From contig JAJEKV010000225.1 of the NCBI GenBank assembly GCA_021234155.1, positions 434,001 through 498,000 on the forward strand: a stretch of 64,000 nt of DNA. The letters run 5' to 3'. The position numbers and the translations under genes were made by a program. Shown here piece by piece: positions 33,792-45,803 of this stretch; the stretch's first letter is position 1, and every line of letters starts with the position of its first letter. The notes under the pieces are model-generated. The model saw only the letters and a program-made list of their open reading frames with translations, had not been told where the DNA came from and did not search any database. The stretch is from Isoetes taiwanensis (taxonomy: Eukaryota; Streptophyta; Lycopodiopsida; Isoetales; Isoetaceae).

Positions 33792-36223
33792 TGTTGCCCC
33801 TTTTTGGGCAACATGGACCATCATGATACCTAGAGTTTCAAGATTGGAAGATACTTGTCAAAGTTTGGAAGACTTGTGGTTTCTTTTGAGGTTTCATCTT
33901 AAGTTACTTTCTCATCACTCATATGGTAAGAGTTAGTGCTATTTTGATCCTGCTAGAGTTTGGAAGAAATTGGTTCAAGTTTGGAAGACCCTTGGGATCT
34001 TGGTTGTATAGCCTAATTCTTTCCTTTGAGGAAGTTTTCTAGTTACATTCTTATTTCTTGAAGACCCGGGCAAAAGAATATTGCAAACTATACAAGGAGT
34101 CATTACCATGTTGCTCATATTCACTCATATGAAACTAAATGGAGTTGCACCCATGATTTGGAAGTCACACATATGAAGATGCACTTAGAAGTGGAATTGC
34201 TCTTATTTTGGCCTTGAAGATTGGAAGACCTTTTTAGAAGTTTGGAAGACCCTAGGGCCTTGAGCAAAGTTATGTTCATCATAAGGTATGATTTGAGCTT
34301 TTGAGATATGATCATGTGCTGGGGGTTCCAGCCTTCATCCATTTCATCCATCCTACATCCACCTTCCTTTCATTTTTTATATACCTCATTTTCACCTGTC
34401 ATGCCTTCTTTCATTACCTCACTACCTATATTTTATTGGCCTCACCTCCACTTGTGAATTGCTCTCAAGAGATCATGAAAAACCTCAAGAGCAAAGAAGC
34501 TTGAATTTTACCTTCATTCTATCACCCTAAATCCTACCATAGCCTTTTTTTTTCCTATTTTTCCACCCTTTTCCTATGATTTTTCACCATTTCAAGGTTG
34601 AAAATTCATTGACCATAGTCAAAATGGCCAAAATTTCAAGTATCTCAATTTGACTGAAAACACTCTAGATTTGAAGCTTGGCAAAAAATAGCTAGGTTGG
34701 CCTTTTCAAAATTCAAAAAGACATGGGAAACCCTCAAATATCATTTCTTGGGATCGTGCCAAAAAATAAAAACCTATTCTAGCCTATCTACCCTATCTAA
34801 TTTTGCATAGTTCAGTCACCCCCATTTTTCCCGCGATGGCGTGTAAGGGGGGCGGAACTGTTTGGGTGTCCCCTCTGCGTGTACGCAAATTTAATATTTG
34901 CTCTGCATTATTCCTTATATACCTTAGCCGCCCGGACTTCGTTTGTGCACATGGGATATATAAGCCCTTGAGAATTTTTGATAAACCCTAAGAAATAGAG
35001 GAACTGCTAAATTCCGCCAATTAGGTGCCTAAACTGATTGAATCCGCCCGCCAATTTCCCGAAATTAGTTCCTAAACCTTTTCGAAACCCCTGGAACCCT
35101 TTGTGGCACTTGATTGATAGAAACTTGCTTTCCAGATTAGGTAGGAAATCATTGAGCCGAATTTGGTTTTGGGAAGGATGATTTTTTAATGGGAATCTGA
35201 GATCATTTTTACCCCCTAGGAGATATACCTCGTGATGCAGGCGATTTCTATATTCACGATATTCTCTTGATCTGTTCTACCTCAAATTACGCTAATCTGC
35301 TTTCGAGATTGAAGATTGGTTTGTATTTTGATTGAAGGCCAGGCTTCTGTTGTGACTTATTTGACATCAAAACTCCCTCTTGCTACTCAAATTATCTTAT
35401 TATTTTCTCTTTACGATAATTTTTGGGTTTTGAAGTTGACAATGCCTTGGGATCTGTTCTCAAGCATTATCACAGGTATTACTTGGCGAGAATTCTAAAC
35501 TCTGTGATATCTTATGATTTGAATGCATATTCATTGCTGGACAAATAGTGTTTCCATCTTCTTTTGTTTCAAGTTGTTACTTGCTGTCTAAACTAATAGA
35601 AACCAGATATTTAAAGTAGAATCAAATTAATAGTCGTGTCCCATTCTTTAAAAGGTTTGAGTATTGCTTATATGTAAAGAAAACAAAGAAAAATAGTTTT
35701 TCCATAAGCGTCATAAAGCTGTGTAAATCGAGACTTTGGCCCATCTCATTAAATATCATAGTGTTTGCTTGTCAAGAAAACCTTATGCACATGATCTAGA
35801 GTTTATTTTGAATTTGTTTATACAAATTCCAACTCAAGATTTATCACCAAACTATATTTGCAAATTTTGGCTCTCTGTTTTGGCATTGACCAATTTTTTG
35901 GTGAACTTTGACATTGATTTTCTTGGTCTTCCCTATCCAAATCGAGACAGGACTTTCACCGAGTGGTTCCCTCTACTTGTCTATAACTCATACCAAAAAC
36001 CAAAACTCAAAAATCTTAAAGGGTGTGGACTGCAAGATTGATTTTTGCTCGGCAGCTTTTTTTACGCCGGGGGATTTGTAGTGATTTTGACAAAACCAGC
36101 ATTTGAAATTGAGTTCTTTTGCTTTATATGATTAAGGATTGATCACCCTAAGTGATCTGGAGGTCTGACAGTTTGTTTACACTTCCTTTGAGGTTAGGCT
36201 AAAATTCAGGTTTTAGGCTAACA
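33792..36223 (+). repeat. 5' LTR of the gypsy element
   Basis: Starts TGTTGCCCCTTTTTGGGCAA (itself a hairpin) and ends TTTTAGGCTAACA. It is aligned throughout with 43352-45803; the first 250 bp have almost no substitutions. Confidence 0.93.
34957..34963 (+). promoter_or_regulatory. Putative LTR TATA box
   Basis: TATATAA within GGGATATATAAGCCC, conserved in the 3' LTR near 44528. A second TATATA lies 40 bp upstream. Confidence 0.45.
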
Positions 36224-36338
36224 TTTTGGAGGTCCTAGAGATCTTTACACGGAAATTGAACTCAATGGCACCAAGGAAGCTTTTGAGTCTGGCTGAACCA
36301 CACGGGGAGACAAATCAACCAGATTTGGTAGGGTAAGC

Positions 36339-36960
36339 ATGAGAGTGGCTACCAGATCTACCACTAATGCTACAAATACTCCCAACTTGCCTATTCCTCC
36401 ACCGGCTCCTCTCTATCGGTCTACAAATATTACAAATATTTCCTCTGTGCCCTCTTCTTCACAAATTCATAAACTTTTTTTGAACGGATCAACACCTTTC
36501 GGTCTGTTCCTCCATCAGCACCTTATCATTTTGAGTTGACTATACTGTTTCCCCCCTTGCTATGATTCTTCCATGAATGCCAACCATTTTCTAAAAACTT
36601 TGAAGACTATTATGAAGAACATGGGAGAAAAGAAGGGTTCGAGGTTTGCGAGAATTCATCAAATGCATGAAGGGTGATGAGGCCGGATCTTGGCTCGATT
36701 TTGAGCTGTCTATAGGTACCAAAGGGGATGAATTGGAACACAAGTTTCTATCAAGGTTTGGTAAGGCTACTTCACCCCGGGATCTTGTCTTTGAACTCAA
36801 CTCATTTTCCATTAGACCTGGTGAGAGTGTAAGCGGTATGTGGAGAGATTTAATTCTTATTTGCTAGTGTGTAACAGGAATCGGGTTACTCATCCAACAT
36901 TGCACCTAGTTGCTTCCTTTATCGAGGAGGTTTGATGTCTAGACCTAGGATCTATAGGAA
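36339..36960 (+). pseudogene. gag capsid region
   Basis: A Pro/Ser/Thr-rich N-terminal frame (36339-36539) is followed, after frame changes, by a Retrotrans_gag-type segment: REFIKCMKGDEAGSWLDFEL, LEHKFLSRFGKATSPRDLVF and ELNSFSIRPGESVSGMWRD. Gag forms the virus-like particle that packages element RNA. At least two frame breaks separate the parts. The core motif order of a charged KGDA segment followed by LxxxFLxRF is typical of plant gypsy elements. Confidence 0.75.
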
Positions 36961-37279
36961 GTTATTAAAATTACAAAAATTTGGTGAGTTGGATTCTATC
37001 CATAAAACATTTGTAAAATTTGTAGATCTGGCGAACTATTAAGCTATCTTCGATGAAGAGATCAGAGATCCATTTTATCCTCCTCATCATGGGCCTGAAC
37101 ATGATTTACATTTTGCTAATGCTGCTCCCTGTTTATGCGATAAAAAGAGAAGAAGAAGTCCAAGGCTGAAGAATTGGATCCTCATGTTTTGAGATGAAAT
37201 CTGAGATCGATAAAGTGTCGAGGCACTTTTGGAGATTACCAAACAACTTCTTGAATTAAAAAGCGGTAAAGATGCCCCA

Positions 37280-37440
37280 CCTCTGAATGCACAAACTGTG
37301 GTAAACCTTACCATAGAGGCTGGCGGTGTTTTGCAAGGCAATGTCCTAAGTGTCATAGAAGAGGTCACTTTGGTAGAGAATGTCTGTTTGCTCTTTTTGC
37401 AAGGAAATAGGTCATGAGGAGAAGTATTGCATGTTAAAGG
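37280..37440 (+). pseudogene. Three CCHC zinc knuckles of gag
   Basis: Three CX2CX4HX4C fingers in a row: CTNCGKPYHRGWRC, CPKCHRRGHFGREC and CSFCKEIGHEEKYC. They are nucleocapsid RNA-binding motifs. The frame with all three is not the longest open frame here, and small indels lie between them and the flanking coding regions. Three knuckles are more than the usual one or two. Confidence 0.8.
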
Positions 37441-37884
37441 CTTATTTTGAAAAACAAGATAAAAGGTAAACAAATGTCAAATATAAGTTTTATTGAGACT
37501 TGTGCGAGGAGAACGGGGAAGAGCAAGATGTTATGGTTGTGTGGAGACCGTGCGAGCTCATCCAAATGCATCTGGGGAGTTACGTTCCACCTCATAAGGT
37601 AACATTTCAATCAGATCCTCAGAATATAGCTCCTCCTCTGCTCAAAGGTATAAGCAGAAAGATTACGAGTTGGATGAATTTGAATTACTTATGAAAAATT
37701 CTAAGGTTCTGTGGATTTATTAACTCTGAGAATTGCACCATCATCTGGGGAAAAGTTGATCAAAAGCACTCCGGATATTGAAGAGGTTCTTTGCTGAAAC
37801 CTGCAACAATATTTACGTGGCTTTACTGAGCAAGCCCGAAGATCAGTGCTTTTACTTGTAGTGCTACTATAGGAACTTCCCATC

Positions 37885-38270
37885 TAGACAAAGTTTTTCT
37901 TTGGATGGAGGTTCTTCTCTTAATGTTATGCCTTATCATGTTATGAAGGCCTTTGGATCTCAAGGTAGAAGATAATACTTCCATTGTTCTAAAATCTTTT
38001 TCAAATGCTAAAGTTGTGCCTAAGGGAATAGTAAGAAATGTATCTGTGAATACGGGGGAATCATTGTCTTTGGCCACATTTGTGGTTGTTGATTTTGAAA
38101 ATGTTAATCAAGCTAATATCTATGATCTATTATTAGGAAGGAGATGGATGAAAGCGGTGGATGCCGGACTGTATGGTGCGAAGGCACTGCACCATTTCAA
38201 TGGAGCAACTTCATCAAACTGGCAAACAAAACTGATCCATCTGCTAACATTAGGTTCATAGATGTGGACA
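37885..38270 (+). pseudogene. Retropepsin-like aspartic protease
   Basis: SLDGGSSLNVMPYHVMKA has the pepsin-type active-site loop in the variant form DGGS in place of D(S/T)GA. It is followed in another frame by VVPKGIVRNVSVNTGE, FVVVDFENVNQANIYDLLLG and RRWMKAVDAG, the flap and the ILGRPWL-type C-terminal motif of gypsy proteases. The enzyme cuts the Gag-Pol polyprotein. There is one indel near 37945. Confidence 0.7.
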
Positions 38271-38367
38271 TACCTGAGGAAGAAGATTTGGGTGTTTACA
38301 ATTTAGGCACGGATGCTAGTATACATGAAGAGGTTGTCAACTTTGCTTACATGCATGTTGAATCTCG

Positions 38368-38934
38368 ATGAAGAAGGCAAAAAAGCCTATCTCTGGTTTT
38401 GATGGAGGTATGTCAAAAAGCGGGGATTGCTTCTTCTTTTGCTATTTTGAAGGATCAGATTTTAAGTTGATGACTAAGATAGGGAGAATTCACCTAATAT
38501 TTCTTCTAATGCAGCAGAATACAAAGCCCTCATTCTTGGGTTTACAAGAAGCAAGGTGTATGAGTATTTCTCATATTGTTATTTATGGAGACTCACAACT
38601 TGTTTGTAGACAAATCTTGGGAGAATATCGAACTAAACATCAAGACATGGAGGATCTGAGTGCTCAAGCCAGAGAATTATTAACTTTTTTTGATCATTGG
38701 GAGATTTTACATATTCCTAGATCTAAAAATTTTGAAGCTGACTCATTGTGCAGAAAAACCCTTATGGAGTATTTGTCTGAAGGAGCTATTCAAGAGGATG
38801 TCTTAGATGAAGAGGAGCTTTCCCAATTCCATCCCATCTTAACTATCAACCTAGCACAAGAGGAATCACTTAAAGAGCTTGAAGTGCATAAAGGAGGTAT
38901 ATCTAGGACCACTGCAAATGGGAGACTTATATAA
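38368..38934 (+). CDS. Archaeal-type RNase H domain upstream of RT
   Basis: A 188-residue open frame. FDGGMSKSGD gives the first acidic residue. A short out-of-frame patch hides the AAEYKALILGLQEA helix (Glu). Then come IVIYGDSQLVCRQILGEY (second Asp) and ILHIPRSKNFEADSLCRK (final Asp). This is the aRNH type found in Tat-branch elements and degrades RNA in RNA/DNA hybrids. In Tat elements I know it sits after the gypsy RNase H and before integrase; here it lies before the RT. The position follows directly from the sequence order. Confidence 0.75.
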   Translation: MKKAKKPISGFDGGMSKSGDCFFFCYFEGSDFKLMTKIGRIHLIFLLMQQNTKPSFLGLQEARCMSISHIVIYGDSQLVCRQILGEYRTKHQDMEDLSAQARELLTFFDHWEILHIPRSKNFEADSLCRKTLMEYLSEGAIQEDVLDEEELSQFHPILTINLAQEESLKELEVHKGGISRTTANGRLI

Positions 38935-39099
38935 TGAAGGTGATCAAGGTAAAATGGTTGAGTTATTTGAGGATTGGGTGGATGTTTTTGCTTGGGAGTA
39001 TTGAACTGAAAGGGTTGATAAAAAAATTTGTGAGTTTGAAATTAAGGTTAGAAGATGCCAAACCTGTTATGCGAGAAGTTGAGAAGAATTAATTCTTCA

Positions 39100-39545
39100 C
39101 TTTTAGATCTTATCAAGCGGGGAATTATTCAAAATCACGGGAATCGGGATTGATAGTTGACATTGTGAACCCCTCTTGGGTTTCTTGTATTGTTCCAGTT
39201 CTAAAAAAGAATGGTTCTTTAAGAATATGTGTGGATTATAGAGATCTAAATAAAGCTACTGTTAAAGATTGTTACCCTTTGCCTTTTTTGGAAGAAATCC
39301 TTTATGCAGTGGCTGGTAAGTCTATGTACTCATTTTTGGATGGTTTCTCTGGTTTTAATCAGATTAGCATCAAAAAGGAAGATCGATCAAAGACATCCTT
39401 CATTACTCCATGGGAACTTATGCAATGAAAAGGATGCCTTTTGGCTTAATGAATGCCCCTGCCACATTTCAGAGAGCCATGGATACTGTCTTTGCAAACA
39501 TGACTCCTGAGCAATTCAGAGTTTATCTGGATGATTTATGCTTAG
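39100..39545 (+). pseudogene. Reverse transcriptase domain
   Basis: WVSCIVPVLKKNGSLRICVD and YRDLNKATVKDCYPLPFLEE (39177-39297) are the RT fingers. MYSFLDGFSGFNQI carries the first catalytic Asp. KRMPFGLMNAPATFQRAM and FRVYLDDLC (YLDD box near 39525) complete the palm. One frame break lies near 39420. It copies element RNA to cDNA in the particle. The motifs are those of plant Ty3/gypsy RT and the catalytic residues are all present. Confidence 0.88.
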
Positions 39546-39699
39546 AATGCTTGATACAAGTGATCATATTTTGAGCTAACAAGAATATTCACATTGTGCG
39601 GACAAAGCTGGAGTTAATCTAAACCCAAAAAGTGCATCTTTTGGCATCCAAAGGCCAGCTCTTAGGCCATGAGGTTTTGCTAAAGGCCTTCAAGTAGTG

Positions 39700-40330
39700 A
39701 AGAGAAGATCATAGCTTTAAAAAGCTTCAAACACCAGGGACAATTAAAAAGTCAAAGGGATTTATGGGAATGACCTCTTTCTTAAGAGTGTATGTGCCTA
39801 ATTTCTCTCACCTTATTAGTCCTATCTCTAAGTTGACTAGAGTAGGCCAAGTTAGTAAAAGAAAGTAAATATAGGCTGTTGTTTGGGTGATGAGTGTGAA
39901 AAAGCTTTTTTGCAGATCATAGAGGCTATTTGTCATTCTACACTTTTAAAAACTCGGACCTTTCATTACCATTTAAAAGTTTACATAACTATCACTAAAA
40001 AGGCTGCTGGAGTTGCCATTTTTCAGGGATAGACACCCTATTGCTTTTGCAAGCAAACAATGGTCTCAAACTGAAGAGAAGTATGCTAAGATAGAAAGGA
40101 GTCTTCTTTGCTCTCATCTTTTTGATCGAGAGGCGGGGTCATCTTTTACAAAATCCCAAACCACTATCTACATCTTGTGAGAACCCCATGCCTTTTTGTA
40201 TGGTAAGAAATTAGAAAAACCCTAAGCTTCATAGGTGGGCTTGTCGGCTTCAATCTTATGATTTAAAGGTAAAGGTTATTCATGTATTGAACAATCAGAG
40301 TTTATACACACTGCTTTGCCTACTTTGAAC
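39700..40330 (+). pseudogene. RT connection and gypsy RNase H
   Basis: In alternating frames: FLRVYVPNFSHLISPISKLT (tether), then HSTLLKTRTFHYHLKVYITI, HPIAFASKQWSQTEEKYAKI and ERSLLCSHLF, the usual RT_RNaseH block of gypsy elements. It is heavily broken by indels. Confidence 0.7.
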
Positions 40331-40499
40331 ATGAGGAGGTGGTACAAGAAGAAGAAATGACTAACCTTGTTGTAAATGAGCGGGGGCGTGTCAACTATGC
40401 CCGACTCAAGGTTGGCAACAACCTATCGAGGAGATTCCTTGATATCAAGAGATACCTTCTGAATTTTCAAAAGCCAAGCTTACAAGTTTAAGTTAAAAT

Positions 40500-41640
40500 G
40501 TTTGACTTACTCATTGGTTGGTGACATCTTGTGCAAGGTAAATAGGGATGGTGTACTCTTAAGATGTGTTGATGAAGATGAAGCTGCCACGGTACTTCTA
40601 TTGAAAATCATAAAGGTGTTTGTGGTGGTCATTTTGCAGCCAGATACAACTGCCAAAAAAATATTAAGGTGCAGTTATTTCTGGCCTCATTTATTTAGAG
40701 ATTGCTATGATGTCATAAAAACTTGCCACCAATGCGGATTTTTGGTAAGAAAATTTTGCATCCTGCCCCTCTTCTTTGGAATTGTGTCCCAGGCCCATTT
40801 CAAGTTTGGGGGCTAGATTATGTTGGCCCTATAAATCCCTCATCTTACGCTTTCGGCATGAATACATTGTTGTGGCTCTGATTTATTTACGGATGGTTGA
40901 AGCGGCACCCTGAGAAAAGCAAATGCATATACTCTTTGCTAGGTTTTGCATGAAAACATTTGTTCTAGATTTGGGATCCCTTTCAAAATTTTGGTGATAG
41001 AGGCTCTACTTTTATTAATGAGGTTATTCAAATTCTTGTCTCAAGCCTCAAGATCGGACATGTGAAAAGCTTCGACCCTATTACCCTCAAGGAAATGGTC
41101 AATTTGAGTCCACTAACAAAGTGCTTAAGGGTATTTTCTGAGAAAGCGGTTTGCCAAAACCAAAAGATTGGCATTTGAAATTATATGATGCTCTTTGGGC
41201 TCATAGAATCTTTGCTAAAACTGCCACTAATGCTTCTCCCTTCAGTTTGGTTTATGGTGTTGAAGCGGTTATTCTGTTGAGTTGGAGATCCCCTCTTTGA
41301 GGATGGCACTCAAGTTGGATTTGGAGTTTTCTTGAGGCATTACAACACAGGTATGAGGTTTTACTAAAGTTGGATGAGGATAGATTTGGTGCGAGAAAAC
41401 TTCAATCTACTTAAGAAGGCTAGGAGTGCAGTGGCTTTTAAAGCGACTCACAAGCTCCGGGATAAATTTGCTCCATTGGAACTCGTGCTCAAATGGGATC
41501 TTTGCAAATGAAGGTAAGTTGTCTAAATTTGAAAATCCTTGGGAAGGCCCTTACAGTTGTAAGAGAATTTGGTACATTCATCTTATTGGCTTAAGGATCT
41601 CAAACAGGTTTGGAATTACCCAATCCTACAAATATTGACA
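40500..41640 (+). pseudogene. Integrase
   Basis: YSLVGDILCKVNRDGVLLRC and the HHCC zinc domain (HKGVCGGHFA ... KTCHQC near 40715-40735) open it. Then follow GLDYVGPINPSS with the first core Asp, YYPQGNGQFESTNKVLKG (41075-41128) with the Glu region, and WAHRIFAKTATNASPFSLVY followed by GVEAV. A C-terminal segment with KFENPWEGPYSCKRI resembles the GPY/F module. It inserts the cDNA and made the AGAGC duplication. There are at least six frame breaks. Confidence 0.8.
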
Positions 41641-42013
41641 TTTGAAAGATATTGGCCTCAACATGCATGTTTAGGCCTTTTGCTCCTATATGAACATCTA
41701 TTTTAACTTAAAATAGGTTAATTCTTTGTTGGAAGTTGGAGATTTAAAATTCTTTTGATTGATTTTGTTTATTTCCTTGAGGCTTAAAATTTTGTAGATT
41801 TTGGTTGGTTGGAATTGCTAAATTGTTTAGATTAGTTGTACTCAAGTTTCTTTATACTTGTGCCATCAAGACCATTTTTCCTTTGAGGTGAACTAATTGT
41901 GTGTTACGTTTTGAAGCGAGAAATATTTTTTCAAGATCGGACATTTTCAAAAGAGCAAGAGAAAATTCTATTCATCAAAAAAAGGTACACAAGTTACAAA
42001 AGAGAGGATCCTC

Positions 42014-42780
42014 TCATAGAAAACCAATGCTATCAGCATTTCCTGAAGGGATAGTAGGAATCTTGTCTGAAGGAGATCCATCTGCAGCATCTAAGAGACT
42101 GTTATATCTGGTAAAAAAATTGTCCATGGTACCAAACACATAATGATCTTCACTCGGAGATTCTCTCTCGGGGAGTTTGAAATGCATCTCTTTTATCATG
42201 AGAAGCATCAAGTAACCATAGCTATCTGCTAGCATCACGTGGGAGTAGTATAGCGCCTATACATCAAATTGAGCATCTGTCGACTCATGATGATGCTTAC
42301 ACAAAAAGTAGTGCATATGTAGCATCTCGAATGCATTCCCTTGTAAAAATTCTGGCCCCTGAGGCCTTTGTGTTACGATACATGTTGATCTTTGCTAGTT
42401 TCTCTTGATAAGTCTTTTGCCCAAGGAAACACTCCATGGCAAGGTGATCATGGTTCATGTCTTTTTGTAGAGTTCCTTTTGGTCGGGGTAGTTTTGGTCA
42501 ACATTTTTGCCTTCCCATATACGCTTTGCCTCGAGAAATGCATGTGCTTGAGTAAATTTCCACGAGGAAGAGGTTCTTCATTAATTAAAACATTGTCCCA
42601 TTACGCATCGTATGCATTTCTTGCCTGCAGTCACGATTACACCATAAGGAATAGGTACTCCACAGCTGGATCAAGCTCGGGGAAGCACTCCTAAATTGCT
42701 TTCGGATCATTTGTTACATTGTCCCGGATAGGTGTATGGTAAGAAAAAGGAGCCATGATCGGCAAGGGAGGTCGAGTTTT
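42014..42780 (-). pseudogene. Antisense frame between integrase and 3' LTR
   Basis: The minus strand starts around MAPFSYHTPIRDN (42760) and continues in pieces: FPELDPAVEYLF, WDNVLINEEPLPRGN, and a 74-residue frame MLADSYGYLMLLMIKEMHFK (42235-42014). It reads like a decayed protein, and Tat-branch elements are known to carry antisense frames here. I do not recognise its domain. Confidence 0.45.
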
Positions 42781-43324
42781 CCGAGCACGGCGGAGGAGGA
42801 GGAGCAAATTAGGGTTCGAGCTTCGATGGTTTGAATTTTTTGGTGTGAAGGTTTGAATTTTTAGTTTGAAATACATTCAATGGTTGTATGAGCCAAATTT
42901 CTTGAATAGTAGAAGTTTAGTTAAATAGGGTAGAGATTTGCTATGCTTTAACAATTTTGAGTGTTGTCATTTCAGGTCCATTTGCTCATTACTCTTATTT
43001 GTCTTAAGTTGGCCTCTTTCCATCTAGCCCTTGCTTCCATATGAAATTTTTGAGTGCTAATCCTACATTGTTACTCATCCCTTTATTTGGCACTCATGCT
43101 AATTTGATTATCATTGTCATATGCGAGGTTCATCCACTTCTTCTCCATATTCACTGTCTTGAGTTGTCCTACCCTCCATTTGATCTTATTTTCTTATCAC
43201 TCTCTCCATTACCTTATACTCTGCCTCATATTTCCCACCACTGCAGAGTAATTCTATTCCCCTCCACCACTTGTTGATATTTTGAAGACCTTGGTTAGCA
43301 TTTCTTTCCTTTGAGGCTGGGGGA

Positions 43325-43351
43325 CCAGCCTCATTCTTTCCTTTGAGGAGA
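43325..43351 (+). other. Candidate polypurine tract region
   Basis: GAGGAGA abuts the 3' LTR start. It is short for a polypurine tract, so the call is positional. Confidence 0.4.
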
Positions 43352-45803
43352 TGTTGCCCCTTTTTGGGCAACATGGACCATCATGATACCTAGAGTTTCA
43401 AGATTGGAAGATACTTGTCAAAGTTTGGAAGACTTGTGGTTTCTTTTGAGGTTTCATCTTAAGTTACTTTCTCATCACTCATATGGTAAGAGTTAGTGCT
43501 ATTTTGATCCTGCTAGAGTTTGGAAGAAATTGGTTCAAGTTTGGAAGACCCTTGGGATCTTGGTTGTATAGCCTAATTCTTTCCTTTGAGGAAGTTTTCT
43601 AGTTACATTCTTATTTCTTGAAGACCAGGCAAAGAATATTGCAAACTATACAAGGAGTCATTACCATGTTGCTCATATTCACTCATATGAAACTAAATGG
43701 AGTTGCACCCATGATTTGGAAGTCACACATATGAAGATGCACTTAGAAGTGGAATTGCTCTTATTTTGGCCTTGAAGATTGGAAGACCTTTTTAGAAGTT
43801 TGGAAGACCCTAGGGCCTTGAGCAAAGTTATATGTTCATCATAAGGTATGATTTGAGCTTTTGAGATATGATCATGTGCTACTGGGGTTCCGCCTTCATC
43901 CATTTCATCCATCCTACATCCACCTTCCTTTCATTTTTTTATATACCTCATTTTCACCCTGTCATGCCTTCTTTCATTACCTCACTACCTATATTTTATT
44001 GGCCTCACCTCCACTTGTGAATTGCTCTCAAGAGATCATGAAAAACCTCAAGAGCAAAGAAGCTTGAATTTTACCTTCATTCTATCACCCTAAATCCTAC
44101 CATAGCCTTTTTTTTTTCCTATTTTTCCACCCTTTTCCTATGATTTTTTCACCATTTCCAAGGTTGAAAATTCATTGACCATAGTCAAAATGGCCAAAAT
44201 TTCAAGTATCTCAATTTGACCTGAAAACACTCTAGATTTGAAGCTTGGCAAAAATAGCTAGGTTGGCCTTTTCAAAATTCAAAAAAGACATGGGAAACCC
44301 CTCAAATATCATTTCTTGGGATGCGTGCCAAAAAATAAAAACCTATTCTAGCCTATCTACCCTATCTAATTTTGCATAGTTCAGGTCACCCCATTTTTTT
44401 CATGGCGGCAGTGGGGGGGCGGTTTCTTGGTTTGGGTGTCCCTCTGCGTGGTACGCAAATTTAATAGCTGCTCTGCATTATTCCTTATATACCTTAGCCC
44501 GCACGGACTTCGTTTGTGCACAATGGGATATATAAGCCCTTGAGAATTTTTGATAAACCCTAAGAAATAGAGGAACACGCTAAATCCGGCCAATTAGGTG
44601 CCTAAACCTGATTGAATCCGCCAATTTCGCCCGAAATTAGTTCCTAAACCTTTTCGAAACCCACGGAACCCTTTGTGGCACTTGATTGATAGAAACTTGC
44701 TTTCCAGATTAGGTAGGAAATCATTGAGCAGAAGAGCTGGTTTTGGGAAGGGCAGTTTTTAATGCGGGAATCTGGATCATTTTTACCCCCTCGGAGATAT
44801 ACCTACGTGATGCAGGCGATTTCTATATTCGATATTCTCTTGATCGTTTCTACCTCAAATTACGCTAATCCTTTCGAGATTGAAGATTATTTGTATTTTG
44901 ATTGAAGGCCAGGCTCTGTTGTGACTTATTTGACATCAAAACTCCCTTTGCTACTCAAATTATCTTATTATTTTCTCTTTTCGATAATTTTTTGGGTTTT
45001 GAAGTTGACAATGCCTTGGGATCTGTTCTCAAGCATTATCACAGGTATTACTTTTGAGAATTCTAAACTCTGTGATATCTTATGATTTGAATGCATATTC
45101 ATTGCACGGACAAATAGTGTTTCCATCTTCTTTTTGTTTCAAGTTGTTCTGCTTTGTCTAAACTAATAGAAACCCGGATATTTAAAGTAGAATCCAAATT
45201 AATAGTCGTGTCCCATTCTTTAAAAGGTTTGAGTATTGCTTATATGTAAAGAAAACAAAGAAAAAATAGTTTTTCCATAAGCTGTCATAAAGCTGTGTGG
45301 TGAAATCGAGACTTTGGCCCATCTCGGTAAATATCATAGTGTTTGCTTGTCAAGAAAACCTTATGCACATGATCTAGAGTTTATTTTGAAGCTGTTTATA
45401 CAAATTCCAACTCAAGATTTATCACCAAACTATATTTGCAAATTTTGGCTCTCTGTTTTGGCATTGACCAATTTTTTGGTGAACTTTGACATTGATTTTC
45501 TTGGTCTTCCCCTATCCAAATCGAGAGCAGGACTTTCACCGGTAGTTCCCTCTACTTGTCTATAACTCATACCAAAACCAAAACTCAAAATCTTAAAGGG
45601 TGTATTTTGCAAGATTGATTTTTGCTCGACAGTTTTTTACGCTTGAGGATTTTTGTAGTGATTTTGACAAAACCGGCATTTGAAATTGAGTTCTTTTTGC
45701 TTTATATGATTAAGGATTGATCACCCTAAGTGATCTGGAGGTCTGACCGGTTTGTTTACACTTCCTTTGAGGTTAGGCTAAAATTCGAGGTTTTAGGCTA
45801 ACA
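43352..45803 (+). repeat. 3' LTR of the gypsy element
   Basis: TGTTGCCCC ... GGCTAACA, matching 33792-36223. Differences are mostly one- to four-base indels (homopolymers, GCTG/CGG insertions), with few clean substitutions. Confidence 0.93.

Larger units (their letters stand above)
33792..45803 (+). mobile_element. Complete Ty3/gypsy LTR retrotransposon (12.0 kb, Tat-like)
   Basis: Two LTRs of about 2.43 and 2.45 kb (TG..CA) flank gag, zinc knuckles, protease, an RNase H, reverse transcriptase, a second RNase H and integrase, with an antisense frame before the 3' LTR. The 5-bp duplication AGAGC is at 33787-33791 and 45804-45808. The long LTRs, extra archaeal-type RNase H and antisense frame fit the Tat branch of plant gypsy elements. 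The LTRs are nearly identical except for indels, so the insertion is young. Confidence 0.93.
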
